Positions 10,300 to 21,932 of a stretch of DNA of 64,000 bases are shown piece by piece. The notes beneath the pieces are model-generated. The model was not told the DNA's origin. It did no database searches and was given only the letters and a program-made list of their open reading frames with translations. Source of the DNA: Gnetum montanum (taxonomy: Eukaryota > Streptophyta > Gnetopsida > Gnetales > Gnetaceae); assembly GCA_015680685.1 (NCBI GenBank), contig MNCI01022355.1, positions 183,262 to 247,261 on the forward strand, written 5' to 3'. The position numbers were made by a program, and so were the translations under genes. The first letter of the stretch is position 1; each line of letters opens with the position of its first letter.

Positions 10300-11480
10300 C
10301 CAATAATTGAAGTAATAAACATGAGTTTATTAAAGCATTTTCTTAATAACTAAAACTTTACAAGCAAGGGTGAGCTTTTCTCTTTCTATTTATTAGGCTT
10401 CTTTTCAAATTTATCAATAAGATAATTTCACAAAATAGTAATATTAGGCTCAAAAGAAAAATGTGTTCCTAAAATTTTGAAAATGGTATTTTTTTTAAGA
10501 CTTTAAAAGTCTTAAGAGTAACCTACTTATCAATATTTCCATTACAAAAAATAATAGATTTATACCAATTCATCTAAGAGCTAGATAACATACAATAATC
10601 CTTCACTCTAGCTAAAAGAGTATTAATATGTTAAAGAGAATTTTTAATCGTAAAAAAGAATCATTTGCAATATGCATGTTAAGTAATTGTGTACCTTGAT
10701 CATCAATTGAAATTTCCTTAATGAATTTCCTTTGTAGATCATAATGTAGATTATGTGAAAGAAACTACTGCAATAATAAAAATATGGGAAGCTAAATAAA
10801 AATATTGATGAACTAACTATTGAAGAGAAAAGAAGGAACTTAATTTAAAATTAGTAGTAACTTGAGCATTAGCATCAATGAGTAAGGTACACACAAGTTG
10901 AATAAAATAATTACCAAATCCTAGTTTATATAAACAATAAATAATGAAATTCCATTCAATCCTATCATAAGCTTTGGCATAATCTAACTTAATAAAAGCA
11001 ATGTTTTAGTTAGCATTAGAAGCCCATTGCATTTCCTCCCAAGTTGTAATAACATTATTTAAGATATTTCTACCTTTAACAAAACTAGTCAACTTAAATA
11101 AGATGATATCTTCAATAATGTTATAAATTCAACAACTTATGCATTTAGCTAAAATTTTATAAGTATTATTTAGAAGAGTAATAGGCCTTCAACTACCAAT
11201 AAGTTAATGATGTTAATTCCTAGGAAGAAGAAAAATCACACCTTTATTAATATTTTTACCAAGAGAAATTTTTTACTAGCTTTTGAAAAATATGAAAGAA
11301 ATCATCTCCAACAATGTCCCAATGCTTCTTAAAAAATTCAATAGGAAAACCATCAAAACTTGGAGCTTTAACATCTACTAAACTAAAGGCTGCTACTTTG
11401 TTTTCTCCCACTATAATTTTTTCTTCAAGAATACTTTGATATGCTTCCTCTATAAGATGAGAAATATGCATATTAGAGGC
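10300..11480 (-). pseudogene. LINE reverse transcriptase
   Basis: Minus shows APSFDGFPIEFFKKHWDIVG (about 11375-11310), corresponding to the APGPDGFP...FF..WD.VG block of plant LINE RT. Then come RPITLLNNTYKILAKCI, a piece with FVKGRNILNNVI, and IAFIKLDYAKAYDRIEW (about 11000-10940), which holds the first catalytic aspartate motif (K-x-D-x-x-K-A-Y-D). The later catalytic (Y/F)ADD motif is not clear. Several frameshifts are present. Confidence 0.8.
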
Positions 11481-11829
11481 CTAGAAGGATTCCTTACTAA
11501 AACTTTTAGAAGAAAAATGATTTCATAAAAATTTTTGAACAGTCTCAAGATCTTTAATGATGGAATCTTTAAATTTTTTTTTTGGATAAAAATTCTACAA
11601 TATCTTTTTCAACTTGATGCTTATGGTTATCAAATTTCTTTCCAAATCATATAGCATACTTTCTAACTTTACAACTAGTTTGTTGCCATTAGTTAATCTA
11701 ACTAATATCACTAACAGGCTTTTTTCTACATTTTCTAAAGACTTCAAAATATTTTTCCCACTAGGTCCTATTAACATATTAGTATTCATATGAAAATGGT
11801 TATGCTTTTGAAAGGACGAAGAAATTAAT

Positions 11830-12530
11830 TCCAAAGAGAAAAATGATAATAGTAAAATGATCTAACAAAGTAGCATTTGTATGCACTTCTACTTTCCTTG
11901 TAGGCTTCCAATAGGAAGCATTAGAGAATAAAGTATAATGCTTATTATTCAAATGAGATGAGAATAAAGGTCTAACATCAAAAAGAAAATATATATTTTT
12001 TTAAAAATGTAATAATCTTCTTTTTCTTAAGAAGATATATTAGGAGGATGACCACCAAGTTTACCTAAATGACTTTCAACCATATCGAAATCACCTCCAA
12101 TAATTCAAAGAACTTTAAGCAAAGATAGAAGATATTTTCAAATCTTTGAACAGTCTTTCGAATTATTAGAAGCATAAATATTACAATGTCCAAAGTTACC
12201 TTTTTGACTATGAAAAAAAATCTAAATAACTATTTGAAGGTTATCAAAACTATAATCCAAAACTTTTCAAATCCAATTGTTATTAACAAGAATAGCAATA
12301 CCTCCTCCTTTATTAACTTTAGGACCAGAAAAAAATGAAAATTTTTAAAATGCATTTACTAAAAACATTAATATCATGAGTTGAAATCTTAATTTCTTGT
12401 AGGAAAAGAAAATTTGGAGATAAATGCTAGTTTAAAAGATATTCCCTAGTAATATTTGCTCAAGAGCTATCAGAAAGGCCCTAAATATTCTATGAAAAAA
12501 CTAACATGGAGATGTGGGAGAGGAGGCCCT
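11830..12530 (-). pseudogene. LINE endonuclease domain
   Basis: Minus shows NKGGGIAILVNNNWI, then NFGHCNIYASNNSKDC, then IIGGDFDMVESHLGKLGGHP. The GDFN-type motif (here GDFD) and the N-x-Y-A-(P/S) motif are hallmarks of the apurinic endonuclease-like domain that nicks target DNA. It is broken by stops. Confidence 0.8.
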
Positions 12531-12702
12531 CATCCTTAATTTTTCAAACTTATCATGTGTCTCAAAATCCATGTCACTAAGAAGTGAAAAAGAATTATCC
12601 AATAAAAAACATTTGAAATAGTAGTAGAAGTAGAAAGAAAATGAGATACCTTTGGGGTTTTCAAATTGAAAGTAGTAGTTGTAGGCCTCTTATTTTTATA
12701 TT

Positions 12703-13680
12703 ACACTAAGTAAAATCAAATTAACTAGAACACATGATTTCTAAAAATCAAATTAAGGTGGAAGCAACCAAGGTAATGACCATCAAGGAGTGGTTAATTC
12801 CAATGAATTTTGGAGAGCTACATTCGTTTCTTTGCTTAATGGACTTTTATAGGAGGTTCACAAGGAAATTTAATGGAATCTCTTAGTTTATGTTCTCTTT
12901 TTAAGGAAAAATCAAATATTTAGGTGAGATGATGAAATACAAGGGAGTTTTGAGTTGTTAAAAGAGACGATTACAAGTGAGCTAGTACTTGAAATTCCAA
13001 ATTTTGAAAAATTGTTTCAAGTGGAGGTGAATGCTAGTGGTCTAGCTAGTAGTTAGAGAAATCATATTATAAGAAGGAAGACTTATTGCATCTTTTTAAA
13101 AGAGAAACTTAATGAATTTAGAAAAATTACAATTTCTATAAGAAATAGTTGTATGCAATCCTTTAGCCCAAAAAATATTAGAAACATTATTTGTTATCAA
13201 AATAATTCTTATTAATGATTGATTTTAAGTCCTTTAGTTCTTTAATTCCTAAAAGAAGTTTAGGGTCAAACATATGAAATGGATAACATAATTACAATTG
13301 CTCAATTTTTTTCTTAAAGAAAAGAGTAGGAAGAGCAATGTTATGGTAGACGCATTATCTAGAATGCATATTGTGAATTTTAGTTTACCATAAGTAGAAG
13401 GTATGAATGATTTTGCTTATTTGTACAATAATTATGTTAACTTTTGAAAATTTTAGAGGGATTTAAATGAGTCTTTAATTGAAAGAGATGATCAGTGGAG
13501 GGATTACCACATTCAAACTGGTATGCTTTTTAATAATGGAAAAGTGTGTGTTCCCACTTATAACTTTAGGTCTAAGATCATCTTGGAAAAGCATTGTGGA
13601 GGGTTGGTAGGCCATATGATGAGAGATAAAACTCTTAAGTATGTGGGAGAAAGCTAAGTTTAGCTAGGAATGTCCACCCA
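12703..13680 (+). pseudogene. Ty3/Gypsy pol fragment (RT end, RNase H, integrase start)
   Basis: Frames on plus show LHSFLCLMDFYRRFTRKF (end of RT: FLGL..FYRRF), then a decayed RNase H stretch, KSRKSNVMVDALSRMH (the N-x-VADALSR end of RNase H), then GMLFNNGKVCVP and IILEKHCGGLVGHMMRDKTL, the HHCC zinc-binding start of integrase. This order and wording fit chromovirus-type (Del/Tekay-like) Gypsy elements, and the piece is very close to 21476-21930 plus 25419-25930. Pol is cut before the integrase core. Confidence 0.75.
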
Positions 13681-13684
13681 TGTC

Positions 13685-13970
13685 TACCTAAGAACCCATT
13701 GAGGTTGATTTTGTTCCTCCTAATGTAAGATCAAGAGTTGAGGTTCTTTTGAACCTCCATTTACTTAACAACTCTTCTCTTATTATGAATTTTGGCCAAC
13801 ACCATATTTCTTTGCATGGAAATAATACTAACAATAAGGGAGGAGGCATTGATATTGGCAGCATGCATGATGATGCTGTAGGAAACATGGAAGTTGATAT
13901 TGATGGACGTATGCGAGGTATCATTGATAATGTGAATAGGGATGATATTGTATAAGGTAAACTCACATTT
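13685..13970 (+). repeat. Shared block A, with a possible ORF fragment
   Basis: Homologous to 28335-28560. A common frame reads LNNSSLIMNFGQHHISLHG here and LNNSSFIMNLSQGPIALEG there, followed in both by a piece with GNNTN and GID. The protein-level match suggests former coding sequence, but I do not recognise the family. An open frame of 68 codons (13749-13955) covers it. Confidence 0.5.
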
Positions 13971-14089
13971 TTTGCTTTAGTCACAAGTCAATTATAAAGA
14001 TGCTTAGCCATTAACATCACTAGACTTTGGTAAATTAGGTCATGATGTTCCAACCAAAGAAATTAGGTCAACTTCTCAAAGATTAACAA

Positions 14090-14480
14090 AAAAAATGCAG
14101 AAATACAAAAAGCATGTAAATTACAGAATTGTCCACTAGATTCAAGAAGAATAACAAGATTTATGATTCATAATCGTATGATGATTTTGGTATGAAATTA
14201 TATGATTTTAGAAATCCACTATAATAATAAAGTGTTCAACATCCTTCTAGAGCCAATTATGCTAATTATAGTTCTCTATGAAAAGTCATAACCTTCACAA
14301 AGATAAAGAAGTAAAACTTATTTAACATGTTGATATTAATTATTGTTTCTACACATGGACATAGAAGGATTATTGTCCTTAGTACTAAGTTCTTCATACC
14401 CCTCATTTTTCATCCAAACTACATCATAATTCAAGATGACTTATAAAATGCCAAAATAATCAACTACTATGATACTTTGA
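14090..14480 (+). repeat. Shared block B
   Basis: Homologous to 54480-54845, both on plus. Both contain a frame with NKIY(D/N)S, then S-x-NYA-x-Y, and near the end HPNYIIIQDDL or DPNYIIIQDDL followed by NYYDT. It is probably a fragment of one transposon ORF that I cannot name. In both places it is cut near the end of the YYDT segment. Confidence 0.5.
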
Positions 14481-15119
14481 ATTTTTTATTTATTTATTTT
14501 ACTTCATCCCACATTGGAACTATTCAAAAAGTTAAATAGAGTACTTATGTACTACACTAGAATATAATGGTATATTACAAGTTCATTTATAGTTTTATTT
14601 ATAATGAACTAGCAAGCATTTCAAATGGAATTATTATTTCCTTAGCATTAGGGGATTTGATCCATAAGTTTTTAACTTTCAACAACTAAATCATGTATGC
14701 ACTAAATATTTTTTAGAGTATAAAATATTTTCTTTTAGAAGAGGTGGCATTGGAACTATAAACTCTTTTCTTTATAATATTTATGACCAATCCACACAAT
14801 TTTATTTACAATGAACTAGCAAGATTTCAAATGAAATTGTTATTTTTTTAGCATGAGGGAATTTGAATTATGCACCTTTAACTTTCAATAACTATATTCA
14901 TTAAAAATTTTATAAGTAAAAAATATTTTGTGCCAATACTTTGCAGGATAGGTCTAAGTTGATGAGGGAACCATCTATGGGACTAAGGATAATTAATGGT
15001 TGTCTTGAGGCCACTAATAAGATAAGATTGTTGTAGATTTGGCTCATAGGGTGATGCTAAAGTCTAAGAGGAGTTTGCTGTTGCTATTTCTATTGTTGTT
15101 GCCATGTTTTCTTGTAAGG
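14480..15119. repeat. LTR-like region with a 207-bp duplication
   Basis: After TTCATCCCACATTGGAA, a wording common near plant LTR starts, a segment of about 130 bp occurs twice, beginning AATGAACTAGCAAG at 14603 and 14810. Part of it (TATAAAATATTTTCTTTTAGAA) recurs near 20838. It may be LTR or untranslated sequence of an unidentified element. Confidence 0.35.
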
Positions 15120-15556
15120 TGGATGAAGGAAAATTTGCCTTGATTTTCTTTGGATATTTCTACCTTGTTATATTTTTATTCTTGTCTATATTATATTTGT
15201 TCTTGTACCTATCCCCATCAAAATAAACTACCTTATACCCTTTTATTTTAGGTTTATTTTTGTAACCTATGCAATATATAAGGAGCTCTAAGGGAGCATC
15301 CCATACACAACAATATAACACAACAATGGCCAATGCCTAAGCTATAATCCTCCCATGTAATTCTTCTTCATTATTCTCATTGATTCTCTCTATGCTTGAA
15401 TCTTGAAGTTATGTTACTGCTATGGTCCAAGAGCCAATTTTCTACTTGGGTTTTTCACCTTGAAGGTTTTCCCTAGGGTAAATTTGTGGTTTTTAAAATT
15501 TGTATAACTTTTTTTAAATTTAATATTATATTGGTGTAGGAAAATAGGAATAAAAA
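15120..15556 (+). repeat. Copia 5' LTR
   Basis: Starts TGGATGAAGG and is homologous throughout to 18332-18755. A TATA-like box, ATATATAAGG, is at 15274-15283. The 3' edge is set by the primer site that follows. Confidence 0.8.
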
Positions 15557-15573
15557 TTGGTATTGGAGTTAGT
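15557..15573 (+). promoter_or_regulatory. Primer-binding site of the Copia element (initiator Met-tRNA type)
   Basis: TTGGTATTGGAGTTAG matches the common plant Copia primer site TGGTATCAGAGC with transitions and few other changes, directly after the LTR. Confidence 0.7.
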
Positions 15574-15644
15574 TCCATGCACCATTGTTTTTTTGTCAAG
15601 TAATCGCAAGGATAATTCATGACCAAATTTCTGTAGAAAATTTA

Positions 15645-16285
15645 AATTGAAAAGTTCAACAAGTCTAACTTTGAATTATGAAAGATCCAGATGGAGGCTC
15701 TGCTTGTTGAAAAGGAATAGCACAGTGCAATTTTGGAAGTAAAGCTTGATAAAATGTTCAATGAAGAGTGGGAAAAGTTAAACCTAAAGGCAGTAAGTAC
15801 AATTTATTTATGTCTTTTTGATTCTATATTGCTTAATGTTTTCAATGTTTCTTCTGCTAAAGAGTTATGGGATAAATTGCAAACTTTGTATCAAACAAAG
15901 TCCCTAACTAACTAGTCTTTGTTGAAAAAACAATTGTATGATTGTAAAATGGTTGAAGGTACTACCATTATAGAAAACCTAAATATCTTTAATACATTGG
16001 TCCATGAGTTGCAATTTATGGGGGTGAAAATGGATGAGAAAGATCATTGCATCATACTTCTTAGCACACTTCTAGATTCATGGGAGACATTTGTGATGGC
16101 TATAAGTAATACATCTACCAGCTTATTTTTGATAATATTGTTGGTCAGTTATTGTGTGAAAAAGCAAGAAGGAAAAATTATACTCCTCAAAATGATGTAT
16201 TATTTATCAAAAATGATGTAAAGAGAAAGTTTTTTAAGAGGTCTCAATATAAGAATAAGCCTAAAAAATTTATAAAGAGGCTACT
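15645..16285 (+). pseudogene. gag: Copia gag (UBN2-type), 5' part
   Basis: Frames on plus show IEKFNKSNFEL, then IQMEALLVEKE, EEWEKLNLKAVSTIYLCLFD, AKELWDKLQTLYQTKSLTN, LKKQLYDCKMVEGTTIIENL and LVHELQFMGVKMDEKD. This is the standard order of the UBN2 gag domain of plant Copia elements, with stops after TKSLTN and at other sites. The last codons before the solo LTR are K-R-L. The reading continues at 17193 with P-K-C-W-N-C. Confidence 0.85.
16281..16285. repeat. Target-site duplication of the solo LTR, left copy (CTACT)
   Basis: Matches 17193-17197 (CTACC) at four of five bases; the last base differs by a transition. Confidence 0.75.
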
Positions 16286-17192
16286 TGATGAGTGGAGAGG
16301 TACCCCTACACTCAACCATACAAATACGAGCATTTCATGCATGATCTAGTCAAACTCTACAGATGGGCTAGTTATGGTATCTAGATAGTTACTCATTGAC
16401 CGCATTTCGTTGTCTTCCCACCTGGACTACTATTTTCTATGTCATGCATGGTTTAGTCTAGAGTGAGTTGTATGACGTGTTCCTACACTAATTCTATTCT
16501 TGGAGGTGATGAAAAATAATCTTAGCTATGCTAGGAGGGAAAAGGGAGAGAGAGATCTATATTAAGAGGAGATAGGGAGAGAGAATCTAAGCTAGCCTAA
16601 GTGTAATAATAATCCATTCCTTAATCATTTTTACACATCTTAGGCCTCATGCATGACTACCACTAGGATTACCAAGTGCATGGCTTGAGTACACTACTGG
16701 GATACCAAGCAGTCACACGTAGATTCTCATGATTAAGTCATACTCATTCCATGTTTAATAACAATTAAAATTAAGTAATTAAACTAAGTGAATGCCGCAA
16801 TGATCAAGTAATCTCAATCTTTATTTGGTCATGTGCATGTCCAAGTACATCACACTCGAATAAAGGATGCCATAAAATCATAATCATCACATTGCAAGCA
16901 TGCACTAGGAGAAAGGGTTGAGAGGAAAAGAATGATAAAAAGACTCTACTCTAAAACTAAACTGACTTCTAAAGACTTACTAAAAAACTAACTCTTCCCA
17001 TGTGCTTACATGTGTATATATAGGCCCACAGAGGAACCATGATATCATGTACCCGATATCGCATAGCCAATAATGGGGGTCCAATATTGGGACCTATCAG
17101 ACTTGGTATCTTGTACTTGATATTAGGGGTCCAATAATAGGGGTCTGATAACAAGGGTCTGACAACAAGACCTGATAGACCATGACTCATCA
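16286..17192 (-). repeat. Solo LTR of the E1 family
   Basis: 907 bp, homologous end to end to the E1 LTRs (265-1186, 5931-6835), with TGATGAGTGG at one end and GACTCATCA at the other. It is in the same orientation as E1. The interior and second LTR are gone, as expected after recombination between LTRs. A TATA-like run is at 17013-17022 on minus, with GATATC sites at about 17040-17065. Confidence 0.9.
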
Positions 17193-17232
17193 CTACCTAA
17201 ATGTTGGAACTGTGTTAAAGTTGGTCATGTAA
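17193..17232 (+). pseudogene. gag: Copia gag zinc knuckle
   Basis: Reads PKCWNCVKVGHVK, the first three ligands (C-x2-C-x4-H) of a CCHC knuckle that binds RNA in gag. The final cysteine is lost where the sequence jumps into RT. Joined across the solo LTR, it is in frame with the K-R-L end of the upstream gag. Confidence 0.75.
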
Positions 17233-18260
17233 AAGTTTAATGAACACATGATAAATCTTGGCTTTGTTAGAAGTGTTGAAGAGTCTTGTATGTATGTGAA
17301 AAATACAAGTGAAAAATATGTTTTCTTATTACTATATGTTGATGACATGTTAATAGTAAGTAATAACATACATGATATTTAGGAGTTATGTTGGTGCTGC
17401 ACAAAAAATTTTGGTCATGGAAATTAAAAAGGACATGGTTAATAAAAGGCTTTGGCTTGAAGAATCTGCATATGTTGATAATATCTTTAAAAAGTTTCAT
17501 ATGCATGATTCCAAGCCTCTGACTACACCCTATGAAACTAGTATTAAACATTTAGTTGAACAATGTCCAAAGACATGCAAAGCAAAAAGAGCTCATGGTT
17601 AAAAATCCATATGCCAATTCTATCAATAGTTTAATGTATGAAATGGTCTCTACTAGACCTAATATTGCTTACATTGTTGAAAAACTTAGCACATATATGT
17701 CTAATCCAAGGAAACAACACTTGATTGTTGTGAAGTGAGTCTTTCAATATCTTCATGGTACTAGAAATTATGGGATCTATTATAAAAATGATTTCAATGA
17801 ACTTCATGACTTCATTGATGTAGATTAGGATGGTAATATTGATAGTGGAAAATCAACTAGTGGATATGTGTTTAATTTATTTGGTGGTACTATTTCGTGG
17901 AAAAGTTGAAAAAAATCTTGTATTGCTTAGTCTCCCATTGATGCTAAATATGTTACTGCTAACTTGGCATGTAGAGAGGCTACATGGATTTAAAGGCTAA
18001 TAGTTGAACTTGGCATCCCTTAGACTCTGATTACTATTGGTTGTGATAGTCAAAGTGCCATAAGAATATCCAAGAATTCAACCTTTCATGCCTGAACAAA
18101 GCACATGAAAATACATTATCACAATATATTGAAAGAAATTACAACTTAAAGGATTCTTCTAAATAAAATATTTACTAAAAAAAATCTTGCAGATGTACTC
18201 ACGACATCAACTCCTATTGAAAAGTTTCTCTAGTGTCAATCAACATTTGATCTTCTTTAG
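17233..18260 (+). pseudogene. pol: Copia RT C-terminal half and RNase H
   Basis: It begins inside RT with INLGFVRSVEESCMYVKN and the catalytic YVDDML motif (about 17336-17353). Then come AAQKILVMEI, LWLEESAYVDNIFKKFHMHD, ANSINSLMYEMVSTRPNIAY and STYMSNPRKQH. RNase H follows with STSGYVFNLFGGTISWKS, a decayed EAEY-type piece (AKYV), CDSQSAIRISKN and TKHMKIHYH (about 17850-18130), then LADVLTT. Order and wording are typical of plant Copia. Several stops make it inactive. Confidence 0.9.
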
Positions 18261-18310
18261 ACTGGACTTCCTAAAAATGGTTTGGACTATTCTTTAAAGT
18301 AGCTTTACCT

Positions 18311-18331
18311 TCAAAAGGGAGAATTTTTAGG
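18311..18331 (+). promoter_or_regulatory. Polypurine tract of the Copia element
   Basis: TCAAAAGGGAGAATTTTTAG stands directly before the 3' LTR, the usual place and wording for a plant Copia plus-strand primer. Confidence 0.7.
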
Positions 18332-18755
18332 TGGATGAAGGCAAATCTACATTTATTTTCTTTGGATATTTCTACCTTGTTATATTCTTATTCTTGTTTA
18401 TGTTATATTTGGTTTCAAACCTATCCCCATCAAAATAAACTACCTTATCCCCTTTTATTTTGGGTTTATTTTTGTAACATGAGAAATATATAAGGAGATC
18501 TAAGGGAGCATCCTATACACAACAATGGCCAATGCCTAAGCTTTAATCCTTCCCTGCAATTCTTATCCATTGTTCTCATTGATTCTCTTTATGCTTCAAT
18601 CTCGAAGCTATGCTGCTAATAATGGTCCAAGAGTTGATTTTCTAATAGGGTTTTTCACCTTGAAGGTTTTCCCTAGGGTAGCTTTATGTCTTTTTTTATT
18701 TCTGCATCTTTCTTTAAATTCAATATTATATTGGTGCAAGTGACTAGGAATAACA
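18332..18755 (+). repeat. Copia 3' LTR
   Basis: Partner of 15120-15556, with a TATA-like box ATATATAAGG at about 18486-18495. It ends near AGGAATAACA. Confidence 0.8.
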
Positions 18756-21160
18756 TTTTCTTAGATAAGATGATTTGGTATGGATAGAAACTCTACCTCC
18801 AAGCTAGACGATCATTCACATTCATATATAGTCAAATGTATAACAACAATTTGTTACATTGATTATATTATGTGTATTAATGTACATTGATTGTACTTAT
18901 CTACATTTAATATATTATTTGTTGCTAAATCTCAATCACATTAGATAATTAAAATTTTAATTTGAATCCTCACTTTAAATAAAAATTAGAAAAGAAAAAA
19001 AATATATAAATGCTAATATTTTCTCATACTAACATTTTCTATTTAAATTTGATTTTTATTCTAACTTTGATTTTGATAATCATATTTCCAAAACTTAGTT
19101 ATGATTTCCAATAAGATTCCATTTTTTAATATATAGTAATGCATGTAATTCATATTTGTAGACTAAAGAAAAAAAATAAAAAATGATAAAAATTACATAA
19201 TAAATAATTGACATGTTTAAACCATATTGATGTGACCTTAAGCTTAATAGAAAATAATTGATAGGTTTAAACCATATTGATGTGACCAAAGAACATAATC
19301 CTTAAGGAATACTTATAGTCTAACCTTACCTAAGAATCTTGTTACCTTGTACATAATGCCTATAGATCCTTAGACCTCACACTCCCTATTGACAAGCTTA
19401 CCCTAGGATGAATCTACTATTCACCTAGCCTTCTTTCTTAATCCTATAGATTTATCTAAGAACATCTCTAGAGTTTTCTTATTTGATTCTCTATAAGCTA
19501 TTAAACATGTTAACTAGCCTACGGGTTGCATATATAGACTTAAGTTCTTCCTCCTTCATAAACATAAGACTTTACCAAATAGCATGAGACTCTTTAAAAA
19601 GCATGAAACTTCTATTTTTAATAATTATTTTTAAGTGTGGGATTTCATGTCTTCCTAAGACTTTGTTAAATATAAGACATCTCATGTGTTTAGCATGAGA
19701 CTTTGTAAATAAAAACATGTACAAGATACTACCTTACACTCAACATTATCCAAATATTATCTTGACACCTCATCATCATAATATCACAACTAAATAAATA
19801 TCAAAATAACATGATTTAGCAACACTAGATAATGTTGAAAAGTTATGCTCATTCGAGGATGCCAGGCTACACAATTCCATGGTACTTGGCTAACACTTTT
19901 ACAAGATTAGTGTAACATAATAAAAACATACAAATTAATCATAAAATATTAACATGTAATTAATAAATGTTAAAACTTCAACGGAAAGTTATAACTAACA
20001 CTATGAGTGTCCCAAATGATTGGTAACATAATAGCCATGGATTTGAAACACACACTACCAATACATGCTATAGGTAACTACTAAAGTTATCAATATATAA
20101 TAGGGGTATAAGAGCTTCATTCCCAACTCTCAATGACATTTCTACCCCCCTTAGAACAATAACTTCATCCATGTACAATTTAAAACTAACGGTTTCTATC
20201 GTAGTTTATATCATGAGGGTTATGAACATTTGTTTAAGAATTTTGGTATGAGTGAGTATACCTAGTTGCTTAATCCTGTGATCTAAGACTAATGAAAGGA
20301 TTAAAAATGACCAATTTAGTTGTTAGAATTAAGTTAATCTAGAACTATTGAAATTATAGACTAACTAAGATGTGATCTAAATTATTACCTAATTATCAAG
20401 TTTTTGTATGACTAATTTAACCATACTATTCAATTTGAAAGGCTAAAAAATATATAAAATAAATATCTATTTATCTAAAACAGACATCAAATTTGAAATT
20501 TATGCTATTTTGTTATTATTAGCATGAAAAAAATTAAATATATTATTATATTCATAAGCCCAACATTATTAAAAATTTCCTTGCCTCAAATGCTAGAATT
20601 GACTATGCCATTACATTTTAAGTATCGAGAAATCTAAGAAAAGACTATTTATTTGTCATACTTTGACACCATATGCCCAAGTTATGGATTTTTGAAATTT
20701 TTTTAAAAATGAAAAATAAGTTAATTTAATTTAATTTTCCTAATAAACTTTATATAATTTAAAATTGCAATTTGCAACTTTTCATATGAAATTTTTATGT
20801 TCTTGCACATACTAAAGATTTTTGGGGTATAAAATATATTCTTTTAAAGAAGGTGGTATTGGAACCCAAAACTATTTTTAAATTAATATTTATCCCAATA
20901 CAATAGGAAGCTTATAACTTAGCATTGCCTACAAGAATAGAACCTATAATTAACAACATCTAAATCAAAAGTTTATTACTAGGCTAAGACCTCATTCTTT
21001 AGCATGTTTTCTTTTATTATTTAGTCATATACCAAAATTGACTTAGCCACTCAAAATGACCTTCGAGAAAATACATGAGAAGACAACTAGTTGGATTTAT
21101 TCCAAACCAAGCATTGCTATTGTTGACTCCATAGATCATTGTATCAACTAATAACTATAA
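18756..21160. other. Unassigned AT-rich stretch
   Basis: No transposon domain or RNA gene recognised. A 35-bp segment starting AATAATTGA occurs twice (19203 and 19253, 50 bp apart). A sequence near 20807-20890 resembles the LTR-like region at 14695-14790. The last 100 bases may hold decayed Gypsy RT. Confidence 0.35.
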
Positions 21161-21189
21161 AGAAGCCCATGAAAACCTAAGTTAGAGAG

Positions 21190-21932
21190 AGTTACATAGG
21201 TTAAGAGCGAAGGTGATTATGTTAGTAGAAGTGTCATAAGGGATTATTTGTTTGAATGGCTTGTGATGCCATTTGACTTGAGAAATGCCCTTGCTATCTT
21301 CATGAGGTTAATGCATGATATGTTCAAGGAATTAATTGGGAAATCGTTTATATCTTAGTGCACATCTCTAATGTGGAGGAGTACATTGATCATTTAAAGC
21401 TTATGTGCTAATATTTGGATGAGGCATAATTGGTGATCAACAATAAGAAATGCAATTTCATAAGAAGAAAGATCACATAATTGGGACATGTGATTTCTAA
21501 AACTCAAATTAAGATAAAGGTAGTCAAGATGAAGATCATCAAGGAGTAGTCAATTTCAATGAATAATGAAGAAGTACATTATTTTCTTAGCTTAGCAAGA
21601 TTTTATTTTCTTAGCTTAGTAAGATTTTATAGGAAATTCATAAGGAACTTCAATGTAATCTCTTATTCTATGTTCTCTTTTGAAGAAAAATGAAAGATTT
21701 AGTTAGGATGATGAAATGCAAGTGAATTTTGAATTATTAAAAAAGAAGACTACAAGTGAGCTAGTGCTTGCAATTTTAAATTTTTGAAAAATTTCTTCAA
21801 GTTAAGGTGGATGCTAGTGGGCTACTAATTAAAGGGGTCTTGTCATAAGAAAATAGACTCATTGCATTTTTTTCCAAAAAAATCTTCGTAAATTAAGGTA
21901 ATAGTACAATGTATATGAGAAAGAGTTGTATG
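21190..21932 (+). pseudogene. pol: Gypsy RT and start of RNase H (E5)
   Basis: Frames show FEWLVMPFDLRNALAIFMRL and MHDMFKELIGK (RT palm, the FGL-x-NAP-x-x-F motif with changes), then VEEYIDHLKLM, KCNFIRRKIT, LGHVISKTQIK and FYRKFIRNFN. The YLDD active-site block is not readable (around 21345-21360). The segment ends with EKELYV at the RNase H 'ELYA' position, where E4 is inserted. Confidence 0.8.
21928..21932. repeat. Target-site duplication of E4, left copy (GTATG)
   Basis: Exact match to 25414-25418. The related fragment at 13150-13170 carries GTATG once at the corresponding point, which supports the insertion site. Confidence 0.8.

Larger units (their letters stand above)
8700..12700 (-). 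mobile_element. Decayed plant LINE (non-LTR retrotransposon)
   Basis: Read on minus, it has the usual plant L1-type order: end of ORF1 (about 12690-12540), endonuclease (about 12530-11830), reverse transcriptase (about 11480-10300) and a zf-RVT domain (about 9557-9149). All parts contain stops and frameshifts. The limits are approximate. The 5' side stops near 12700, where a Gypsy pol fragment on plus begins, so the LINE is 5'-truncated or was cut. A second copy of its 3' part is at 53745-54400 on plus. Confidence 0.8.
15120..18755 (+). mobile_element. Internally deleted Ty1/Copia element
   Basis: Two LTRs (15120-15556 and 18332-18755) flank a Met-tRNA-type primer site, a gag fragment and the C-terminal part of RT plus RNase H. 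Protease, integrase and the N-terminal half of RT are missing: gag's zinc knuckle is joined directly to RT near 17232. A solo LTR (16286-17192) is inserted in gag. I could not find a clear target duplication. Without the solo LTR the element is about 2.7 kb. Confidence 0.85.

Noticed and set aside
13749-13955. 68-codon ORF as a small host protein
   Set aside because: It lies in shared block A, which is repeated near 28400 without a preserved start or stop.
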